Shown here one piece after another: positions 1 through 11,900 of a stretch of DNA of 64,000 bases. A model generated the notes under the pieces. That model was not told where the DNA came from, searched no databases, and saw only the letters and a program-made list of their open reading frames with translations. A program made the translations under genes and the position numbers. Position 1 is the first letter of the stretch; each line of letters starts with the position of its first letter. The stretch spans positions 248,001-312,000 of the forward strand of contig NZ_WEGK01000002.1 of assembly GCF_009604405.1 (NCBI RefSeq), read 5' to 3'. This DNA is from Nocardia macrotermitis. GTDB lineage: Bacteria; Actinomycetota; Actinomycetes; Mycobacteriales; Mycobacteriaceae.

Positions 1-310
1 TCGGTTCGCGGGCGGTGAGATCGCCACTGTCCAGGAAGTTGGTCACCTGGGTCGGCTGGTCGTTCAGGACGAGCCGGAACTGGGTCGAATTCGGGGCCGT
101 GAGCAGGATGACGTTCACATCTGGGTCACCGGCGCCGATGCGCTCGGCCAGCGCCGCGACCGCGGCCCGCGGCAGAGCGCTGACCAGTCCGCCGCCGCGG
201 GTCCGGATCTGGTTCTCGAAGTCCGCGCGGTCCACCGCGCCGATACATCCGCTGGTACCGCCGAGCACCGCCACACACAGCAGGATGCGGAACCAGTTGG
301 CACGGTTCAT
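1..310 (-). CDS. Putative lipoprotein, 3' part outside the window
   Basis: This minus-strand frame starts at an ATG (308-310) and stays open to the left edge, giving about 103 residues without a stop. The N-terminus reads MNRANWFRILLCVAV followed by LGGTSGC, a basic n-region, a short hydrophobic core and a lipobox-like end with the acylatable Cys at about residue 22. It should therefore be exported and anchored to the outer face of the membrane. The mature part contains a segment around NVILLTAPNSTQFRLVLND but no domain I recognise. The lipoprotein signal is visible in the sequence; the function is unknown. The gene continues beyond the window, so its length cannot be given. Confidence 0.72.
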   Translation of the reverse strand, partial: MNRANWFRILLCVAVLGGTSGCIGAVDRADFENQIRTRGGGLVSALPRAAVAALAERIGAGDPDVNVILLTAPNSTQFRLVLNDQPTQVTNFLDSGDLTAREP

Positions 311-524
311 GTCTCGAATGTTATGTGGTGGGGATCGATTGCGCCTGGGGACTTTTGGCCCGAGTTTGCTCGGCGGTACACGGTGATATCGGCAACCATG
401 TTGGCTCAACACCATTCCACGCTTTGGCTGCATGAGCTGCTGGGCTTGTCCCGAGGCTGGGCACGTTCTCGGCACAATCGACGTGCCGGGCGGGGTTCCC
501 GGGATGCGGAAACCCCCGCTGACC

Positions 525-600
525 TGGAGCCGCCTGGGGGAATCGAACCCCCGACCTTTTCATTACGAGTGAAGCGCTCTACCGACTGAGCTAAGGCGGC
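525..600 (-). tRNA. tRNA-Thr (anticodon CGU), CCA encoded
   Basis: The minus strand folds as a complete cloverleaf. The acceptor stem GCCGCCU pairs with AGGCGGC, the D arm is GCUC/GAGC, the anticodon loop is CUCGUAA with anticodon CGU (reads ACG, Thr), and the T arm is GGGGG-UUCGAUU-CCCCC. Discriminator U is followed by a genomically encoded CCA (525-527). The anticodon stem as read (CUUCA/UGAAA) has a C-A mismatch at its outermost pair. The gene stands alone and no integrase or att duplication was seen beside it. Confidence 0.97.
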
Positions 601-1034
601 GTGCCTTTCGGCTGTGCGAGTCTATCGCCTCCTGCATGGATCACGAAAACTACAGGTCAATGCGGTGCAATTGGCAGGGTCGGCGGCTGTGTTCGACCGG
701 TTTCGGTAAGAAACGGGTATCGGACGGCAGCCGTCAGCCGACCCGAAAGCTGCGCAGACTGTTTGCTGTGGAGGTTGTCGGCAGATCGCCGCAGCGGATG
801 GAGCAGGCCCAGGAACCGCGGGTGTGCAGCTGATCGGCGAACAGCTGGAATCGACCGAAGTGGGACTGGCAGGCGGCGACGCCGGAACATGTTGTGCCGG
901 TTCGTCATCGACCTCGACGACAGTCGGATCGCTCGGCTGGTGCCCAGTAATGGCCTGGCGCGGTCTCAGCGCGGCAACAACTGTGCGCCGAAGTCTGAGA
1001 CCATGGGCGGCAATCCGGTGCGGGCACGCTGCAT
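601..1034. other. Intergenic stretch, no supported gene
   Basis: This stretch lies between the tRNA and the end of the CqsA-like gene. Short ORFs exist on both strands but none shows a ribosome binding site, a recognisable motif or convincing codon use. The tRNA 5' flank on the minus strand (above 600) should contain its promoter. Confidence 0.6.
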
Positions 1035-2192
1035 TCAGTGTGCCGGCTTGGGTGGTGCGGTGCCGATTCGGTCACGAATCTCGCTGCAAGCCAACAGTAT
1101 TCGTTGAATTTGTGGATCGGTGAGGGTTGCGCGCAGTGAGAACCTGATCAAGGATCGGTCCGGTGGTGTGGCCGGTGCGCAGAACGGTGCGCCGAGCACG
1201 CCGTGTCGTTCGAGGATGTCGCGCACCTGCAGGCTGTGTGTGTCGGGTCCGGTGGGTATGGACACGATGTGACTGTCCGATCCCGCGAGGTCGAATCCGA
1301 GAGCCGCCAGCGCTTCTCGTACCGCCGCGGATATCTCGTGCAATCTGGTCCGGCGATGATCGGCGGTGCGCACGACGTCGAGGGTGGCATCCAGCCCGGC
1401 GAGGTCGTGGGAGCGCAAGGCCGAAGAGAACACCGCCGGATACGACGCCGACCGGAAGTAGTCGACGAAATCCGGGTCGTGCACCGCGATGAAGCCGGCG
1501 CGTCCGGCGAATGCCTTCGCCAAGCTCGCGGTGCGGAACGCCACCTGCTCGACGAGACCGAGTCCGACGACCGTGCCGGCCCCGCACGGTCCGTCGATAC
1601 CCAGCGAGTGCGACTCGTCGACCACCAGCACACTGCCGGATTCCTCGCAGACCTCACACAGCCTGGTCAGCGGGCTGTGGCTGCCACTGGTGCTACAGAT
1701 CGCGTCGACCGCGACGATGCCGGGGCCGTGCTCGCCGATCTGGACGCGCAGGTGGTCGGGTTCGTGGTGTCGAAAGAGGTGAATCGGCGCTGCCGCCATC
1801 GCGGCGCCTTGCCGCAGCGACATGTGTGCCTTCTCGTCGACGTAGACCGGAGTCTGCGGATCCGCGATCGCCTGCAGCAGGCCGAGATTCGCGTCCCAGC
1901 CCGACTGGCACACGATGCCGGCGCCGGCATGTGTGTACCGAGCCAGTCGGTCGCCCAGCCTGCCCTGGTCGACACACTGCTGTGGTGGCCTGGCACCGGA
2001 GAATGCCGCGGCGACCGCCTCGGCGATCCGAGGATCGTCGGCCAGGGCGAGGTAATCGTTTCCGGTCAGCACGACGTCCTCGGCCGTGGGTCGGCGACCT
2101 TGAAGGAACGGCCTGGTCCCGCGCGCGCCGTTCAGCCGTTCCGCATGGAAATGCTCGACCCGGTCCCTGACCCGTGCGGCAACGGTTGCCAC
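1035..2192 (-). CDS. CqsA-like alpha-hydroxyketone autoinducer synthase (PLP-dependent, AOS family)
   Basis: The 385-residue protein belongs to the alpha-oxoamine synthase fold, which joins an amino acid or aminoacyl donor to an acyl-CoA using PLP. It resembles Vibrio CqsA more than BioF or KBL: the stretches LTGNDYLALADDPRI, CQSGWDANLGLLQAI, VDEKAHMSLRQGA, HGPGIVAVDAI, VLVVDESHSLGIDGP and FRTASLAKAFAGRAG align closely in memory with CqsA (ILQSNDYLALANHP, SQSGWNANVGLLQTI, VDESHSLGTHGP, MTASLAKTFAYRAG). The PLP lysine is the Lys in SLAKAF; the Asp of VVDESH should contact the pyridine nitrogen. The GTG start is supported by AGGAGG eight bases upstream. CqsA in Vibrio makes CAI-1 from SAM or aminobutyrate and decanoyl-CoA. 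No CqsS-type receptor lies in this window, so a signalling role is inference; a biotin-type or lipid precursor synthase is the alternative. Confidence 0.85.
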   Translation of the reverse strand: MATVAARVRDRVEHFHAERLNGARGTRPFLQGRRPTAEDVVLTGNDYLALADDPRIAEAVAAAFSGARPPQQCVDQGRLGDRLARYTHAGAGIVCQSGWDANLGLLQAIADPQTPVYVDEKAHMSLRQGAAMAAAPIHLFRHHEPDHLRVQIGEHGPGIVAVDAICSTSGSHSPLTRLCEVCEESGSVLVVDESHSLGIDGPCGAGTVVGLGLVEQVAFRTASLAKAFAGRAGFIAVHDPDFVDYFRSASYPAVFSSALRSHDLAGLDATLDVVRTADHRRTRLHEISAAVREALAALGFDLAGSDSHIVSIPTGPDTHSLQVRDILERHGVLGAPFCAPATPPDRSLIRFSLRATLTDPQIQRILLACSEIRDRIGTAPPKPAH

Positions 2193-2340
2193 CTGTGCGC
2201 CTCCTGGAATTCGTGACCGCTTCCGGTGCCGAGAACGTGGTTGTCCTCGATACCGCTCGTCACGATCATCACCCGCCGAGACCGCGGCAGGGCCGGTCGA
2301 CGTGGTGACGAAACTCTGACATTCACTTCAGGGCGGTGGG

Positions 2341-2871
2341 TCAGACGTTCCAGGTGCCTCGGGCGGGCCAGGCGCCGTGTTGTCTGTTCCGGGATTCCGT
2401 CCAGGCGATCACGATGCCGGACAGGGGACCGTTGCCGGTGCGTTGGAAGGTTCGCTTGTCGATGGTGAGGTCGTATTCCGCGGGTTCGGCTGGTGGGGTG
2501 GCCAGGGACAGGAGTTCGACGTGATAGGTGATCGTGTCCGGGGTTTCGTGGAGCCGGTGGATGGACAGGCGCCACAGGGGTGGGTGGATCTGCCGGCCGT
2601 TGGGGGGAAGGCCGTTCTGTTTGGTGGTTGTGTAGTCGTCCGCGACCATATCGATGGACCAGCTCGGGTATTCGAGTACCACTGCGGTGTGCGCGTCGAT
2701 CAGTAGGTTCGTCCGGCCGAGGGCTTGGCCTGCCGCGAGCTGTTCGGGCGTCGGTTCCGGTTGGCAGATCCAGCCGTGGGGGAACTGGTGGATCCGCCAT
2801 TCCCGATCGTCGGAGGGAAATATCTCGGCCAGGTACTCGCGAGTGTGCTCCCGGGTACTGAGGTCGGGCAT
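2341..2871 (-). CDS. Small acidic protein, candidate immunity protein for the megatoxin
   Basis: This 176-residue soluble protein has no signal peptide or membrane segment. It starts at ATG 2871 with a strong GAGGAGA about six bases upstream, 69 bp after the stop of the megagene and in the same direction, the usual position of an immunity gene. Recognisable features are a Trp-rich N-terminal half (REWRIHQFPHGWICQP), then GRTNLLIDAHTAVVLEYPSW, loosely recalling the Imm35/YrhB layout in which a gW segment is followed by a stored-residue G...lvD..tG.V. strand. The C-terminal half is predicted beta-strand. The family assignment is weak; the immunity role rests mainly on position, orientation and size. 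It could also be a toxin chaperone or an unrelated gene. Confidence 0.6.
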   Translation of the reverse strand: MPDLSTREHTREYLAEIFPSDDREWRIHQFPHGWICQPEPTPEQLAAGQALGRTNLLIDAHTAVVLEYPSWSIDMVADDYTTTKQNGLPPNGRQIHPPLWRLSIHRLHETPDTITYHVELLSLATPPAEPAEYDLTIDKRTFQRTGNGPLSGIVIAWTESRNRQHGAWPARGTWNV

Positions 2872-2940
2872 GTGCGTCTCCTCGGTCGGGTGAGCAGGGT
2901 AGGGGGTTCGGCTGCATCACCAGCATGCGGTGTACGGGCG

Positions 2941-5900
2941 TCAGTTGGTGGGGCCGGACGGTGTGGTCGTCGGCCGGGGCGCCATCAGATATTCCAGGAG
3001 CGCCGACCCGTTCACCAGCCAGGCGGGTGGGTGGTCGGAGACGGTGCCCTTCTGGGGGTCCCACCAGACCGGACCCGGTGTGCGGTTCGGTGCCACATTC
3101 CTCGGGTAGACGACCACCGTGGCATGGGCGATGTTGCTCATGATCGGGGACCCACCCGAGGTGAACAGCGCTTGCTGGGTGACCGGGTCCCGTGCCTGCC
3201 AGACGTTGTGTACCAGCGCCGCCGAGCCGGGTCCCTGCTGCCGGATGTGTTCGTGCAGAGCCGCGAACTGCTTGTCCATACCCGCTGTGGAATGGAAGCT
3301 TTCGATCGGGGTGCCGAGGAAGCTCTGGGCACGCTGCAAGCCGTTCGCCTCACCCCAGTTGCCGTCGACCCACCGCGCCAGCGCCACCTGCGGGTCGCCC
3401 AGGAAACTCGCCAGAGCGGCCAGCGAGGTATCGATGCAGTTGTTGTTGCGGCCCGGTTCGGCCGTGCCGCCGGCATTGATCAGTGTGCGGTAGTCGTTGT
3501 CGCGCGGGTCCGCGCCGACCAGGAATCGGTCGCCGTCGCGCAGGGCGTTCTCGACCTCGTGCTGGAAGTCGGGGTCCTCCAGCGCCTGGAGGTAGTTGGG
3601 GCCGAACCGACGGGAGTTGTCGAGGCCGGTGAGTTGTGACGCGGTGAGCGCCCGCGCCATCGCGTTGGTGAGGTGCCGGAGATCGTCCGCGCTCAACCCT
3701 TCCAGGTCCGCGGACCGCGGCAGGCCGAGGTGCTCACGCAGGTTCTCGGCGAAGGATTCGATGGGCAGGTCGGGATGCCATTCGCCGTCCCCGTGACCGA
3801 TGGTCACGTGCAGATGCGCTGAACCGGTGTCCGCGGTGCTCGGGGTGGGCACGAGATCCACGTGCAGCAGCTGCATCGGTTCCAGGATCTCGCCCTTGTT
3901 GAAGGTCAGATCCGTTGCCAGCTGGGCTCGTTGCCAGAATTTCGCGGCCTGATCGGGCAGTACGCCTTGACCGAGCCTGGTGTGCATGATGATCCGCGCG
4001 ACCGCGACCGGCGCGATGAGTTCCTCGCCGCCGGCCTGTTCATACCGGAAGTGATCGAAAGCGGGTGTGGCACTGTGCGGATTCGCGGTCACTGGAGTGG
4101 CCGGTCCCGTGGCCGTCGCCGTGCTGAGCAGCGTCCGGGTGTCCTGTGCCAGCGCGACGGCCGCTTTCTGGTCCTCGGACAGGCCGTGCGTGGGCGAGGT
4201 GCTGCTGTCGGCGGGGGGTGAATCGGGCTGGTTGTCGTCGGTGTCCCGGCCGTGGAGTTCATCGAACAGGGTGTGCAGCACGTTGTCTTCGTTGCTGTCC
4301 AGCGGAGGGTCGGGGGTGGGCCGGGGTGCTGCGAGGCCGTAGGCTCCAGGGCCGCTCATTCCGAGTGCGAAGAATTTGGGCAGGTGGGTGAGGTCGACCG
4401 CGAGGATCCCACCCCGGCGCGGAATGGTGGTGTCGGGTGGGTCCGTGCGACCGGGGTCCGGGATCCAGTCGGTCGTACCGGCCGGCTTGCGTTCCTGGTA
4501 TCCGTCGGGGGCGGTCCAGTACAGGGTGCCGTCCGGGGTTCGCAGGCGTCGGCCGCCGGAAGGGTAGGTGTATTGGACCGTGCCGTCGGGCGCTTCGTGG
4601 AATCGGGCGCCGCTGGGGGTGAGGCCGTATTCGGTGCCGTCGGCGTCGCGGCGGTAGCGGGTGCCGTCGGGCTCGGTGCCGTATTCGGTGCCGTCGGGGT
4701 CGCGGCGGTAGCGGGTGCCGTCGGGGTGGGTGCCGTACTCGGAGCCCTCGAGTTCGTGACGGGGTCCGCTGGCCGGTTCACCGATGTGATCGTTCCCCTT
4801 GGGATCGAGCCGGTATTCGATGCCGGTGAGGGGGAGCGGGTAGTTGTCGTGGTTGTCGTACGGGTCGTCCAGCAGGATCCGTACCGGTTCGCCGGTGCTG
4901 TCGTGTTCGATGGCCAGCACCGTGTATACGTGTGTCTGGGTCAGGCCGGGCAGCGTCGCGGGCCCGCCGAAGGCGTGGGTTCCGATGGTCACGGCGGTGT
5001 TTCGGCGCAGGGCCCATTCGATTTGCCGGCCGATCGCCCGGGCCGCGACCGTGGACCTGCTCGGCAGCGTCCGATGCTGGGGCTCGGATCCGAAGGTATC
5101 GCTGAAATAGTCTGTGAGAGCTTGTTTTTCCGATTCCCACCGGTCCGGGAAGCGTTGATCCAGATAGCCACGGAAACCGCTGGGGGATCGGAGGTCCCGG
5201 GTGCGTAGGAAGTCGTTCCAGGCGGTGGTGAATCCGGCCGGGTCGTTCCGGTGGCGGGCGCTCAGCTGTGCCCGGGTCGAATTGTGCAGGGCCAGTTGCC
5301 GGGCCTGCCAATCGTCGAAGGTGTCGGCGAGCCGACGGGCGAATTCGAGGTCGGCGGTGGGGGTTTGGGCGTTCGTGAGGTCGGAGCGGACGCTGGCGCG
5401 GCTGAGGTAGTCGTCGAGGAGCTGATGCAGGGTATCGATGTCGAATCGGAGTGGGTGAGCGATGTCGTAGTTACGGAAACGGGTGACGGGCTGTGCGAAC
5501 CAGCCGTTCTCGGCTCGGTGGAAGCCGGCGCCGAGACGTGCGGCCGCGGTGGTGAGTGGGGTTCCGATGATGACCTGGTAGCCGTCGCCGTTGCCGAACC
5601 GGAGCGCGTAGGCCTTCTCGATCATGGTGGCCCACAGCGGTTCTCCGGGTTCGTGCCGGATGAAGTAACCGGTGTCGGCACCGGGGGTGACGTAGATGGT
5701 CTTCTCTGTCCGCACCCATTCCAAGCCGGTGGTGCCGTCGGGGTGATCGACCAGGAACCGGACGCTGACGGTGCCGTCGCCGTGGTCGTGCAGGATGTCC
5801 ACGATCGACTGCGGGTCGTGTTCGGCGAGCGATTTCAGATCGGCCAGCAGGGAACAGTCTCCGGCCGAACCCTGGCGCGTCTCTTCGGGTTTGGGGATCC

Positions 5901-8900
5901 CGTCCACTCCGAACAGCGGGTCGTTGTGCCGTCCCCGCACCACGGGCAGTGCGGGCAGGACGCCGCTGGAGGTGTTGACGCGGAACCACTCGGGGCGACC
6001 GGGATACTTCAGCCATTGCCAGGATCCGAAACCGGGTCGTGCCACGAGCGGGACGTCGTACGGCATTCGCAACGGTAGCGGCCGATTGTGTTCGTCGAAG
6101 CCGAGGAATCGAATTTCCGCGCCCGCCGGGGTTTTCCAGCTCAGTGTGCCGGTGTCGGTGCTGTTCGGCGCGTGTTCGAAGGTGAAGTCCATCGCCATAT
6201 CCCGCAGGATGTAGCGGATCTGCCCTCCGGGTTCGGTGATCTGGTAGTGCGCGGGCTGGTCGGGGTGTGTGACGAGTCGCGCGGGTACTTTGTCGCCGAC
6301 CGTGGGGAGTTGTTCGGTTCGGCCGTTGTGGTCGACGAAAGTGAGCACATCGCCGGCGGGACGCGGGACCCTGATCGGGACCCCGGGCATGGGCAGCAGT
6401 TGTTCCCGTTCGGTGAGGCTCAGCGCCTGGAGTTGCTGGTCCGGGCCCAGTTGCCGGGGACCCGGATCGGCGCGGTCCAGACGCGCTCGGGAAACCTGGG
6501 TGTCGCCCTCGGGTTCGCTGTCCAGCTGCTGCCGCAGGTCCTGACCGAAGTACGTGTCCTGGTCGGGAATCGCCTCGTGGCTGCGGGACGACGTCGGCCG
6601 TACAGGCGTGGCGAAGTCCAGATCCTCACGCGCGGTGAATTCGCTGACCTGGGCGTCGCGCGGGGCTCGCAGGTGGGCCAGCACCTCCTGGACCAGCATC
6701 GGCGTGCTGCTCAGGGCGGGGTCGAAGACCTGCCACGCGGCGATCCCGCCCTCGACGGTGTACACGAGGTTGCCGACGTACTGGTCGATGGGCACATAGC
6801 GGGTGGTCGTATCGCGGCCCGCGGGGTCCGGTCGGGTGGTGGGGGCCTGTAGCCCCGCAGCGGTGATGACGATTTTGCGAGGGTGGGTGCCCAGGCCGGT
6901 CAGAGTTACGGCGGCCAGCTGGGCGCGTTCGGCGGATCCGGGGTGGGTGGTGGAGGGAAGGGTGTTCAGGGCCTGGATCCAGTCCGTGGCGGTGTCCTCC
7001 AGGACCGGGGTGGGGGTGGCGTCCGTGCGGGCCGGCCGGGCGAGGGCGTGGTCGATGTAGTCGTGCTCGTCGGGGAGTGCGGTCCGCAGGTCGGTGCGCA
7101 GGTCGCGGCCTTCGGTGGCGGTGCGGTAGGCGGCTTCGACGGGCTGTATCGCGCGCAGGTCACGATCCAATCGGGTGATCAGCGCGAGCGCGGCGGAGGC
7201 CTGTCCGGAGTCGATCCGGTCGCGCAGCGCGTCGGAATAGGCGCGCACCTGCGGGGCGTTCTCGCCGTGCGTCGGGGGTGGTGTCGCCGATGCGGGAAAC
7301 GTCTCGGGTTCCCAGCCCAGCAGCTGGCCGATCCGTGAGGTCTGGGCGTCGGTCAACCGGCCCGCCTCGTGAGCCTCCCGCACCGCCGCGGCCAACGGCG
7401 TCGTGTTGGCCACCTGGTAGGCGCCCTCCAGGAAGGCGGTATCGCGCAGCGCGGTCGCATGTCGCAGCGTGTCCAGCAACGCGCGGAAGTCGATCGGATC
7501 GGTGCTGTCCAGGGCTGCGGCGAGCTGCGCGGCGTATTCGTGATCGGATCCGGTGTCCAGATTTCCCACGATGAACTCGCGGTATCGGGTCGGTAGCTGG
7601 GACCGCAGGAACCGGGCCAGGCCGGGGTTGTCGTCGAGCAGGCCGACTCGTGCCGGATTGCCCCGGAGTCGGGAATACACGAGGTCGAGGATGTCGCTCT
7701 CGGCCGGCGGGTTGCCCTCGGCCTCGCGGGCGTGCAGGTAGTCCTCGACAGCGCCGCGGATCCTACCGCCGAGGGTGCGGCGCGCCATGACGTTCAGGCT
7801 TTGCAGCAGGCGCTTGTCGGTGTCGACGTCCGCGAACCCCCGGTCGAGCTCGCGCAGCGTCTCGGGGCGGTACACGTCGGCGTCGGCGCGCGGCGGCAGC
7901 AGCCGTCCCGCGGCCAATGCCATCGCATGTGCGTCCGTGACGACGACGGTCGGCTCGCGCAGGTATCCATCCCTCGTCCAGCGCATCCAGGCGCTGTCGT
8001 TCGCCTCGTCGGCGGCGCGGCGTGCGGCGAACGTCTCGATGATCTGCTCGGCGGGTCCCTCGAGATGCGTTGCCCGGTCCGCATCGAGGTTGATCCGTGC
8101 CAGCCAATCGCGAGTGGAGACCGGTTCGCGGGCGACCGCGGGATCCCAGACCATCCATTGCGCGTGCCCGTCCCGGTCGCGGGTGTACACCAGGTTGGCG
8201 ACATGGTGGAACCAGTTCAGCGATGTCGCCGAGCCGTCCGGCAGGTGCTGGACCACCGCCAGATCCTCGCCGTTGACCATGATCTTGCGCGGCTGGGTAC
8301 CGAGCGAAATCAGTTCCAGTGCAACGTGATGCGCCAACTGGACGCAACCTGTGTCCAGATAACCGTGCGGCAGCGGGTGGTCGCCGGACCAGTGCTCGAA
8401 GGACATGGCGCCGATATGGGCGAACCACTGCCGGGCGGTACCCCATTCCACCGGTATCCGCTTGTCATCGGCGCCCCAATCCGACTCTCGCGCAGGGGGT
8501 TCGGCGAAGACATGGTCGAGGTAGTCCCTGTCCTGCGGCAGGGCGCTGCGCAGATCCGCGGCCAGGTCTCGGCCGTTGGTCTGGGCCCGGTAGGCGTCCT
8601 GGATCGCCCACAGTCGGCGGGGGTTGCGGTCCAACTTTTCGACGAACGTCAGTGCGCTCTCGATATTCTGTTCCGCCAGAAGCGATTTCACATACTCGCG
8701 GACCGGCGGAAGATCCGCGGGCGACTGCCCCGGTCGGGTTGCCGTGCGGGGCGGCGTGATTCCGGCGGGCAGGTCCGGTTTCGGTTGCCAGCCCATCAGG
8801 CGGGCCATTCGACGTTCCTGGGACTCGGACAGTCGACCCTGCTGAACTGCCTCGCGGACAACGTCTTTCAACGGGCGGCCGTGTGCGTCGATGAACGCGT

Positions 8901-11900
8901 TGTCGAGCGGCCGCGCGTCACGCGAGGTGTTCGCGTGGGTCAGGACGGTCAGCATCCGGGCGAAGTCGATCGGGCGGTCACCGGCCAGTATGGCGCTCAG
9001 GGTCTGCGCGTAGGCATGCCGAGAGTCGGACCGGGACGATCCGCTCGCCTCGGCGGCGGGAGACTCGGAGGGGTCGGTGGCCTTGCCTGCGGCGAGTGCC
9101 GCGGCGAAGGTCTCCGGTGCCGAGCGCGGGCTCGTCGATTCCGCCGTGTCCGGGAAACCCGCTGTCGTGCGGGAGCTTTCGGCGAGACCGGAGCTTGCGG
9201 CGGGTACGACCGATCGCAGCGCGTCGGGCACGTCGTCGGTCGGCGTCAGGATTTCCGCATCCAGGATGACCAGGTCGTTCGCTTCGTCGCGCCGGGCCCC
9301 GGTGATGCGGTACATCGTGTCGCGGGCCAGCAGCAGTTCGTTGTCGCGAGGGACGCCGCTGCGGGGTCCGATCCACAGGCCCTCGGCGCCGGGCGGAACG
9401 GTGAGGTTCATTCGATACTCGAAGCGGCGGCCGTCCGGCATGGTGGCCAGATCGCGGCCCACCGAGGTGGACAGGTAGCCGGGCTCGCGTTGCACAGCGC
9501 CGATCAGGCGGGTCGGGTCGTCGTGGAATCCGAGAGGATTGCCGTTGATGTCCCGCATGAAATCGATGCTCGTCAGGCCGCGCACGACCCGGATCGGTTC
9601 GGTGTTCGGCAGCGGGCGGGTCGCCGTGTCGAGGGTGTCGATGGCGCGTTCGAGTACTTCGAGGCTCGGTGACGTGCCGAAATAGCGTTGGAAGAATGGT
9701 TGCAGTGTTACCCGCTGGAACTGATCGTCGGCGATCATCTGCGCGAGGGTCGACTCCGCATTGTTCCGGTTGACGATCGCCTGGATCAGCCGCCACATCG
9801 TATTCGCGCGGTACGGGTCCGCGATCTTCTCGTGGATGGGGGCTTCGCCCGCCCGGTAGTGGTTCGTCAGCTCGGCCAGCGACGGCTCCCGCGAGCCGGT
9901 CAGCTCGCTCAGCAGTGATATGTACTCGGCGGCCGTGCGACTGCGGTCGAGTACCTCCTGCGCTCGGTCCGCACCCTCCCGCAGCAGCGTGTTGTGGATC
10001 GCCGAGGTGTGATAGGCCCACGCCGCATGCTGCTGTTCGGGGGTGAGGTGATGCCACTGGTTCAGGGCGGTCTCGCCGTAGTTCAGGCCCGCTTCATCGG
10101 AATCGAAGATGCGGGTGCCGGTGGCGTCGAGGTGGCCGGTGTGCGTGGCGTCGGCTGGGGTGTCCGGACGCCACTGCTGTCCCGGCGGCGGTTCGAAGGC
10201 GACCGGAGTGTGCAGGTCGTTCGGGGACAACCGCAGCGGGGTGCCGCCGGTGATGGTGGCGACCTGGAGTCCTTCCGGGTGTTCGGCGGAGGTGTACAGC
10301 ACGGTGAACGGTGCGTCGGAGGGGCCGTGCTGGAATATTTCGCGCGGTGAATCCGGGTGTAGGACAATGACATTGAGGCCGAGTTCGCGAGCGGCGATGG
10401 GGAGCAGGTCGGCGCTCATCAGATGGTCGGTGGGGTGCTGCGGGTCGCGCACGACGTCGAGCAGGTGTCGGAGCCGGTCCTGGGCGCGTTGCCGGATGGC
10501 ATCGTCGAATTGCCGGACCGATTCCTCGAACTGCTCGCGGCGGTGGGTTTCGGCAGCGAGTTCCTCGGGGGTTCTGTACAGCGGATCGCCATGGCGGGCC
10601 AAGCCCTGCGCCACCATGTCGCCGTGCCTGCGGACCAGACGCCAGCGCTCACCGCTGCGTTCGGCGTCCCAGCGGGCGCGGCGGAGAACTTCGACCTTCA
10701 GTTCCTTCAGTCCCGCAGGGGTGAAGGTGGTGATCTGATCGGTGTAGTCGTCGAGATGTTCCGCCAAGCCGTGCGCGAGGGTGGTGCGGGCTTCGGTCGG
10801 GGTGGAGTGGCCGGAGAACTGGGCGAGCACCTCCAGGACGTGGTTCGCGTCCTGGTCGGAAGGTTCCCAGACGCGGGTGTTGTCCGGTGTGGGTTCCCGG
10901 TTCACGGTGATCCGGCGTCGGATGTCCTCCACCCCGATACCCGGTTCGGCATCCTGACGGTCGTGGGCTTCGAGGCGGAGATCCACGGCCAGCGTCGGCG
11001 GGACTCGCAGTGCCGTGGCCGCGCTGTGGAAGGCGTCGTGCAGGTCCGGTCGGAGTTGTTCGGCGAGTTCCAGGGCTTCCCAGGGTTCGGCGGAGCGGAT
11101 GGCCTCGTCGAATCGGGCGAATTGTCGCAGCGCACGGGTTTCCGCTGGGGTGAGGTCGCGCAAGACCGGGGTTGGGGTGCGGGGTGCGAGGTCGGCTGTC
11201 GAGGCGGTGTCGGTATCGCGGTCGGGGGCGTCCGCGCCGCGGTTGTTGCTCGGGAAGCCGGTGAGATTGTTCGCGGCGAAGAATCCTGCGAAGTCGTTCA
11301 TGGCTTCGCCGCCGGGGAATGCTGCGGAGTCGTCGGTGGTGTCCGCGGTTTCGGTGGGGTGGTAGCTGGCGAAGTCGTCGACGAAATCGTCCGATCGACG
11401 GCTGTTTTCGCGCGCGACGTCCTGGATGCTCTTGTCGAAGTTGTCGGCTCGGCGCTGCCAGTCCACGGCGGTCTGCGGTGTCGCGCCGAGGGCTGCCGCC
11501 GCGTCGGCGAGGTCGTCGAGCAGGTCGGGGTTCATCTGCTCGATGAGGTGGAAGAGGTCGTCGTCATCGATGCCCGCGTACGAGAGTTTGTCCCGGAGAA
11601 TTCGTGCGATATCGGCGTACGCGCTCAGGGCGTGGTTCTCTTCGGCGGTCAGATCGCGGATCTCGTTGTGGGGCTGGCGCGTTGGGGAGTTCGTGGTGGA
11701 CGGCACGTTCGGTCGTGCGAGCAGTGGCGGTGGCGACGCCGGTCGGCTGGGCTGTTGCTGCGGATCGGTCGAATGCTCGGGTGTGGGGGTCGAATCCGTT
11801 GCATCGGTGTCGAATCCGGCCGGTCGGGTCTGCGGGCCGGACTCGTACGCGCGCTCGCCGACGGCGGGTGTGGTGTCGGTGACGTCATGAGTGTCGCTGC

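Noticed and set aside
525..1034. Possible integration site of a mobile element at the tRNA-Thr gene
   Set aside because: No integrase, no duplicated tRNA end and no change in gene type specific to an island boundary could be found.
601..1107. Plus-strand frame of 168 codons next to the tRNA
   Set aside because: No start signal, no domain, Cys/Arg-rich composition, and it overlaps the CqsA-like gene end.
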